Shown: in pieces, positions 14,835 through 18,071 of the stretch
Numbering within the stretch: the stretch's first letter is position 1
Layout of the letters: each line of letters opens with the position of its first letter
Source of the DNA: Alphaproteobacteria bacterium
GTDB lineage: Bacteria > Pseudomonadota > Alphaproteobacteria > ATCC43930 > CGMCC-115725
DNA length: 18,071 nucleotides
Assembly (NCBI GenBank): GCA_028866355.1
Contig: JAGWIH010000014.1
Coordinates: 1 to 18,071, forward strand
Direction of reading: 5' to 3'
Notes under the pieces: model-generated
Seen by the model: the letters and a program-made list of their open reading frames with translations, nothing else
Told to the model about the DNA's origin: nothing
The model's database searches: none
Program-made: the position numbers and the translations under genes

Positions 14835-15151
14835 GCGATCCAGCGCCGACGGGCCAACGCAAACCATCCCTCGAACTCGGCTTGGCGCTCTTGGCGCTGG
14901 GCTTTTTCGCGGCAGTGACGTTTCAGACGGTGCAGCTGGTGCGCGAGCGCGTCAATTATTCGGCCATCTTGTTAAACCAGCAGGCGCCGCTCGAAAGCAC
15001 GCTCAAGCTGCGTGACCAGATCAATTCGTTGGCCAACGACACCGCCGCGTTGGCGCAAAGCGGCAACGCCGCCGCCAAGCAGGTCGTCGACGACCTGGCG
15101 CGCCAACACATCACCCTTCACCCCGCGACCACGCCATCGCCGACCCATTGA
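14831..15151 (+). CDS. Small single-pass membrane protein (second of a pair)
   Basis: A 106-residue hypothetical protein. After a polar N-terminus there is one transmembrane helix (about 14-36), then a segment with heptad-like spacing, VQLVRERVNYSAILLNQQAP, that could form a coiled coil. An Ala/Asn-rich helix and a VVDDLARQHITLHP ending follow. AAGAGGA lies five bases before the ATG, which overlaps the preceding stop. Same layout and length class as its neighbour suggest ancient duplication and a hetero-oligomer in the inner membrane. Function is unknown. The 176 bases that follow hold the AT-rich promoter region of the sulfur operon. Confidence 0.75.
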   Translation: MSDPAPTGQRKPSLELGLALLALGFFAAVTFQTVQLVRERVNYSAILLNQQAPLESTLKLRDQINSLANDTAALAQSGNAAAKQVVDDLARQHITLHPATTPSPTH

Positions 15152-15210
15152 ACCGGCGCCCTGGAAAAGCCCGCCGCCACTGTGCTTTGTAAGAATAACA
15201 TCAGATATAG

Positions 15211-15223
15211 TGTATATTATACA
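15211..15223. promoter_or_regulatory. Palindrome in an AT-rich island, candidate activator site
   Basis: TGTATATTATACA is a perfect 13-base palindrome centred on a T. It lies seven bases upstream of the candidate -35, where activators such as the LysR-type CysB group often bind. The surrounding stretch (about 15183-15272) is AT-rich in otherwise GC-rich DNA. No regulator gene is in the window, so the binding protein is unknown. Confidence 0.4.
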
Positions 15224-15230
15224 TATTCTC

Positions 15231-15259
15231 TTATCATATACAGTGAAATAGGCTATAAA
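15231..15259 (+). promoter_or_regulatory. Candidate promoter of the siroheme/sulfite reductase operon
   Basis: TTATCA (15231-15236) and TATAAA (15254-15259) are 17 bases apart on the plus strand, with start expected near 15266 and a leader of about 60 bases. It is the best sigma70-like match in the gap before the precorrin-2 dehydrogenase gene. Confidence 0.5.
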
Positions 15260-15283
15260 TACACAGACGCTTGTAGTTTTGTC

Positions 15284-15298
15284 CGGCGCGACGCGCCG
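15284..15298 (+). other. Perfect GC dyad in the sulfur-operon leader
   Basis: CGGCGCG-A-CGCGCCG is a perfect inverted repeat about 30 bases before the first start codon, downstream of the predicted transcription start. With a one-base centre it would fold with some loss of pairing. It might be a protein site or an mRNA hairpin. No T-run follows, so it is not a terminator. Confidence 0.35.
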
Positions 15299-15327
15299 AA
15301 CGCGTCGCATCGCGAGGGTTTTGCCAC

Positions 15328-15963
15328 ATGTTGCCGATGACGCTCGATCTATCCCGTATTCGACTGGCGCTGATTGGCGCCGGCCCGGCCGCGTCGCAGC
15401 GGCTCGAGCGGCTCGATATGGCCGGCGCGGCGGCGCTGACGGTTTATGCGCCGGCGGCGAGCGCCGCCCTGGCGACGTTGGCGGGATCCCGGCTCGTCCC
15501 GCGTCTACCGCGCGCCGATGAGTTCGCCGGCATCCAGATTGCCTTTATCGTCGGCCTTGCGCCGGAAGCGGCCATTGCGGTCGCGGCACAAGCCCGCGCC
15601 GCCGGCGCCATCGTCCATGTCGAAGATGCGCCCGACCGATCCGACGCACAGATGCCGGCGGTGCTCCATCGCGGTGATCTGACCATCGCGGTGTCCACGG
15701 CCGGCCGGTCGCCCGGCCTTGCATCCGAGGTCAAGCGCGCGCTCGGTTACATCATCGGGCCGGAATGGTCGGCGCGGCTGAACGAAATCAGCGCACAACG
15801 CAAACGCTGGCGCGCGGCCGGCCTCGATTCAGTGGCGGTGCGGCAATGGACCGCGGACTGGCTCGCCGCCTGCGGCTGGCTCGCCTTCGACACCGATTTC
15901 GAGTCACACTATGCGAGCGGCGCCACCAACGGTTTGGCCAGCCGCCGCGTCCACCAACACTGA
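15328..15963 (+). CDS. cysG: Precorrin-2 dehydrogenase / sirohydrochlorin ferrochelatase (CysG N-terminal domain)
   Basis: A 211-residue stand-alone version of the CysGB/Met8p domain, which oxidises precorrin-2 with NAD+ and inserts iron to make siroheme, the cofactor of the reductase downstream. The N-terminal Rossmann motif is LIGAGPAAS (15-23), a variant of the usual GGGxVA. VEDAP (98-102) places D100 at the catalytic aspartate, followed by MPAVLHRGDLTIAVSTAGRSPGLA, the family's central signature. The C-terminal methyltransferase domain of full CysG is absent, so uroporphyrinogen methylation must be done by another protein (CobA/SumT). GAGGG nine bases before the ATG supports the start; an ATG three codons in is also possible. 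It is the first gene of the operon and ends 23 bases before the peroxiredoxin ATG. Confidence 0.88.
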   Translation: MLPMTLDLSRIRLALIGAGPAASQRLERLDMAGAAALTVYAPAASAALATLAGSRLVPRLPRADEFAGIQIAFIVGLAPEAAIAVAAQARAAGAIVHVEDAPDRSDAQMPAVLHRGDLTIAVSTAGRSPGLASEVKRALGYIIGPEWSARLNEISAQRKRWRAAGLDSVAVRQWTADWLAACGWLAFDTDFESHYASGATNGLASRRVHQH

Positions 15964-15986
15964 AACGGATCTCCGAGGAGGCATCC

Positions 15987-16646
15987 ATGTCGTTGAGAAT
16001 TGGCGATACCGCGCCGGACTTCGAAGTGCAGACGACCGAAGGCAAGCTCAAGTTCCACGATTGGATCGGCAATTCCTGGGCCGTGCTGTTTTCGCATCCC
16101 AAGGATTTCACGCCGGTTTGCACCACCGAGCTGGGCACCATGGCCAAGCTCAAGCCCGAGTTCGACAAGCGCAACGTCAAGATCATCGGCCTGTCGGTCG
16201 ATTCTGTCGACGACCACAAGCGCTGGGCCAACGACATCAAGGAGACGCAAGGCCAAGCGCCCAACTATCCGATCATCGGCGACAACGATTTCAAAGTGGC
16301 GAAGCTCTACGGCATGCTGCCGGCCGAAGCCTCGGGCGAAGCCAGCAAGCGCACGCCGGCGGATAATCAGACGGTGCGCAATGTCTTCGTCATCGGCCCC
16401 GACAAGAAGATCAAGCTGATCCTGGTCTATCCGATGGCGACCGGCCGCAACTTCGACGAGGTCGTGCGGGTAATCGACTCGCTGCAGCTCACCGCCAAGC
16501 ACCGGGTCGCGACACCGGCCAACTGGAAGCAGGGCGGGGACGTGATCATCACCTCGGCGGTCTCCGACGACGAAGCGGCCAAGATCTTTCCGGGCTTCAA
16601 GAAGGTGAAGCCCTATCTGCGCACCACGGCGCAGCCGCGCGGCTAG
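15987..16646 (+). CDS. 1-Cys peroxiredoxin (Prx6 family)
   Basis: A 219-residue thiol peroxidase that reduces hydrogen peroxide and organic hydroperoxides. The active-site motif DFTPVCTTE places the peroxidatic cysteine at C45, and this is the only cysteine in the protein, so there is no resolving cysteine. The C-terminal 1-cysPrx domain (about 155-219, with TPANWKQGGDVIITSAVSDDEA) is complete, and the length matches bacterial Prx6. GAGGAGG lies six bases before the ATG, a strong site. It sits between siroheme synthesis and DUF2849/sulfite reductase on the same strand with short gaps, so co-transcription is likely. The reductant is unknown; because 1-Cys enzymes need an external thiol, a link to sulfide or cysteine-derived thiols is conceivable but unproven. 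Confidence 0.93.
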   Translation: MSLRIGDTAPDFEVQTTEGKLKFHDWIGNSWAVLFSHPKDFTPVCTTELGTMAKLKPEFDKRNVKIIGLSVDSVDDHKRWANDIKETQGQAPNYPIIGDNDFKVAKLYGMLPAEASGEASKRTPADNQTVRNVFVIGPDKKIKLILVYPMATGRNFDEVVRVIDSLQLTAKHRVATPANWKQGGDVIITSAVSDDEAAKIFPGFKKVKPYLRTTAQPRG

Positions 16647-16655
16647 GAGGCTTGG

Positions 16656-16943
16656 GTGGTTGATTCGGTGTTCAAGCTGGTGACCGGCAACCGTCTGCGC
16701 GACGGCACGGTAATTTATTTCGCCGGCGGCGGCATTTGGACGCCGACCATCGCCGAGGCACGCCTGGTCGAGGAACGGGACGGCGCGGCCCTGCTGGCGG
16801 ACGCGCAAGCAGGGCCGCCGCCCCATCCGGCGGTCGCGCCGACCTTGATCGAAGCGACCCGCGACGGCGAACGCGTCGTGCCGGTGACCTTGCGCGAACG
16901 CATCCGCGCCGGCGGCCCGACGATCGCTCATTCGGGCGGTTGA
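16656..16943 (+). CDS. DUF2849 protein of the sulfite reductase operon
   Basis: A 95-residue DUF2849-family protein, found in alphaproteobacteria directly before the nitrite/sulfite reductase gene. Recognisable parts are the N-terminal VFKLVTGNRLRDGTVIYF strand pair, a GGIWTPTIAEA segment and the PVTLRERIRAGGPTI end. There is no cysteine, signal or membrane segment, and its biochemical role is not established. It starts at GTG. The AGGAGG ribosome site overlaps the peroxiredoxin stop, leaving five bases to the start and nine between genes, so translation is closely linked. Genomic association suggests a helper role in sulfite or nitrite reduction. Confidence 0.86.
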   Translation: MVDSVFKLVTGNRLRDGTVIYFAGGGIWTPTIAEARLVEERDGAALLADAQAGPPPHPAVAPTLIEATRDGERVVPVTLRERIRAGGPTIAHSGG

Positions 16944-16983
16944 CGGCAGCGGGGACGATTACAGCAGCGGAAGGGCATCGGCC

Positions 16984-18071
16984 TTGTATCGTTACGACGA
17001 TTTCGACCGGAAATTCCTCGAGGAGCGCGTTGCGCAATACCGCGACCAAGTGCGCCGGCGGCTGGCCGGCCAGCTGAGCGAGGACGAGTTCCGCAGCTTG
17101 CGGCTGATGAACGGCCTTTATCTTCAGCTGCACGCCTACATGCTGCGCATCTCCATTCCATACGGCACGTTGTCGAGCGCGCAGCTGCGCGGCCTGGCTT
17201 ACGTGGCACGGCGGTGGGACAAGGGCTACGGTCATTTCACCACGCGCCAGAACATCCAGTATCACTGGATCCGGCTCGAGGACACGCCGGACATCCTGGC
17301 GCATCTCGCCACCGTGCAGCTCCACGGCATTCAGACCAGCGGCAATTCCTTCCGCAACATCACCACCGACCCGTTCGCCGGCGCGGCGGCCGACGAGATC
17401 GAGGATCCGCGCCCCTACGGCGAGATCGTGCGGCAATGGTCGGCGCTGCATCCGGAATTCTCGTTCCTGCCGCGCAAATTCAAGATCGTCCTCAACGCGG
17501 CGCCCGACGACCGCGCGGCCGTGAAGATCCACGATCTCGGCCTCAATCTGCGCCGCAACGAGAAGGGTGCGCTCGGCTTCCAGGTTCTCGTGGGCGGCGG
17601 GCTCGGCCGCACGCCGATCCTGGCGCAGACGGTGCGCGACTTTATCCCGCGGCGGGAAGTGCTCGCCTATATCACCGCTTGCCTGCGCGTCTATAACCAG
17701 TACGGACGGCGCGACAACTTGTTCAAATCGCGCGTCAAGATCCTGGTGCAATCGCTCGGCATCGAGAAATACCGCCAGGAAGTCGAGGCCGAATTCGCCG
17801 CCATGGGCGCCGAACGCGACGAGCTCGACCTGCCGGACGCGGTGGTCGCGGCCATGCAGGCGCAGTTCGCGCCGCCGGCCTATCCCGATGCGCGCGGCGA
17901 CGAAGCGGAACTGAGTCGGGCGCTCGCGGCCGAGCCCGATTTCGCGCGCTGGGTGAAATATAACGTCAAGCCGCACAAGGCCGCGGGCCACGCCATCGTC
18001 GTGGTGTCGCTCAAGCAGCCCGGCCGAATCACCGGCGATTGCAGCGCCAGCCAGATGGAGCTGCTGGCCGA
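16984..18071 (+). CDS. cysI: Nitrite/sulfite reductase hemoprotein, N-terminal part
   Basis: The first 362 codons of a siroheme/4Fe-4S reductase, cut by the window end. It reduces sulfite to sulfide (or nitrite to ammonia) with six electrons. The start is TTG, read as Met, giving YRYDDFDRKFLEERVAQYR as in alphaproteobacterial homologues; GGAAGGG stands eight bases upstream and no ATG is near. The first ferredoxin-like half-domain includes ISIPYGTLSS, YGHFTTRQNIQYHWIRL (siroheme and substrate region), LHGIQTSGNSFRNITTDPFAG and the VLVGGGLGRTP segment. The cluster cysteines lie beyond the edge, so integrity and sulfite versus nitrite preference cannot be checked. The siroheme gene and DUF2849 upstream favour assimilatory sulfite reductase. 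The gap from DUF2849 is 40 bases. Confidence 0.9.
   Translation, partial: MYRYDDFDRKFLEERVAQYRDQVRRRLAGQLSEDEFRSLRLMNGLYLQLHAYMLRISIPYGTLSSAQLRGLAYVARRWDKGYGHFTTRQNIQYHWIRLEDTPDILAHLATVQLHGIQTSGNSFRNITTDPFAGAAADEIEDPRPYGEIVRQWSALHPEFSFLPRKFKIVLNAAPDDRAAVKIHDLGLNLRRNEKGALGFQVLVGGGLGRTPILAQTVRDFIPRREVLAYITACLRVYNQYGRRDNLFKSRVKILVQSLGIEKYRQEVEAEFAAMGAERDELDLPDAVVAAMQAQFAPPAYPDARGDEAELSRALAAEPDFARWVKYNVKPHKAAGHAIVVVSLKQPGRITGDCSASQMELLA

Overview
The window is GC-rich, densely packed bacterial chromosome. The protein families point to an alphaproteobacterium: a two-subunit NAD-type formate dehydrogenase, an alphaproteobacterial SucCD pair, a DUF2849 gene beside a nitrite/sulfite reductase, and bacterial homospermidine synthase. 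I cannot name a genus. No tRNA, rRNA, CRISPR array, insertion sequence or phage gene was seen.

Left block (about 1-11204). After the last 47 codons of a beta-carbonic anhydrase (+), a long leftward gene set follows. In transcription order it is: FadR-type GntR regulator, a possible 40-residue small ORF, formyl-CoA:oxalate CoA-transferase (frc), an ADP-forming acyl-CoA synthetase, sucC, sucD, a fused FdsG-FdsB formate dehydrogenase beta subunit, and the molybdenum-dependent formate dehydrogenase alpha subunit. This reads as a CoA-thioester and formate module, most likely for oxalate or another C1/C2 acid. Frc moves CoA between formate and oxalate, the two ADP-forming ligases make or consume acyl-CoA, and formate dehydrogenase oxidises formate to CO2 with NADH gain. 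The oxalyl-CoA decarboxylase expected with frc is not in the window. A promoter whose spacer holds a dyad (TGGT-N5-ACCA) lies upstream of the regulator, which suggests autoregulation. A hairpin followed by four Ts separates frc from the rest.

Middle block (about 11205-15151). A PEP-CTERM secreted protein has an AT-rich upstream region with three phased ATTAACT repeats and ends at a clear intrinsic terminator. Next come homospermidine synthase (+), a convergent coupled pair encoding a small Rieske protein and an EVE-domain protein (-), and a coupled pair of small single-pass membrane proteins (+) that resemble one another.

Right block (about 15152-18071). After an AT-rich promoter island comes an assimilatory sulfur-reduction operon (+): a standalone precorrin-2 dehydrogenase/sirohydrochlorin ferrochelatase domain for siroheme synthesis, a 1-Cys peroxiredoxin, DUF2849, and a nitrite/sulfite reductase cut by the window edge. 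The peroxiredoxin inside this operon is the unusual element.
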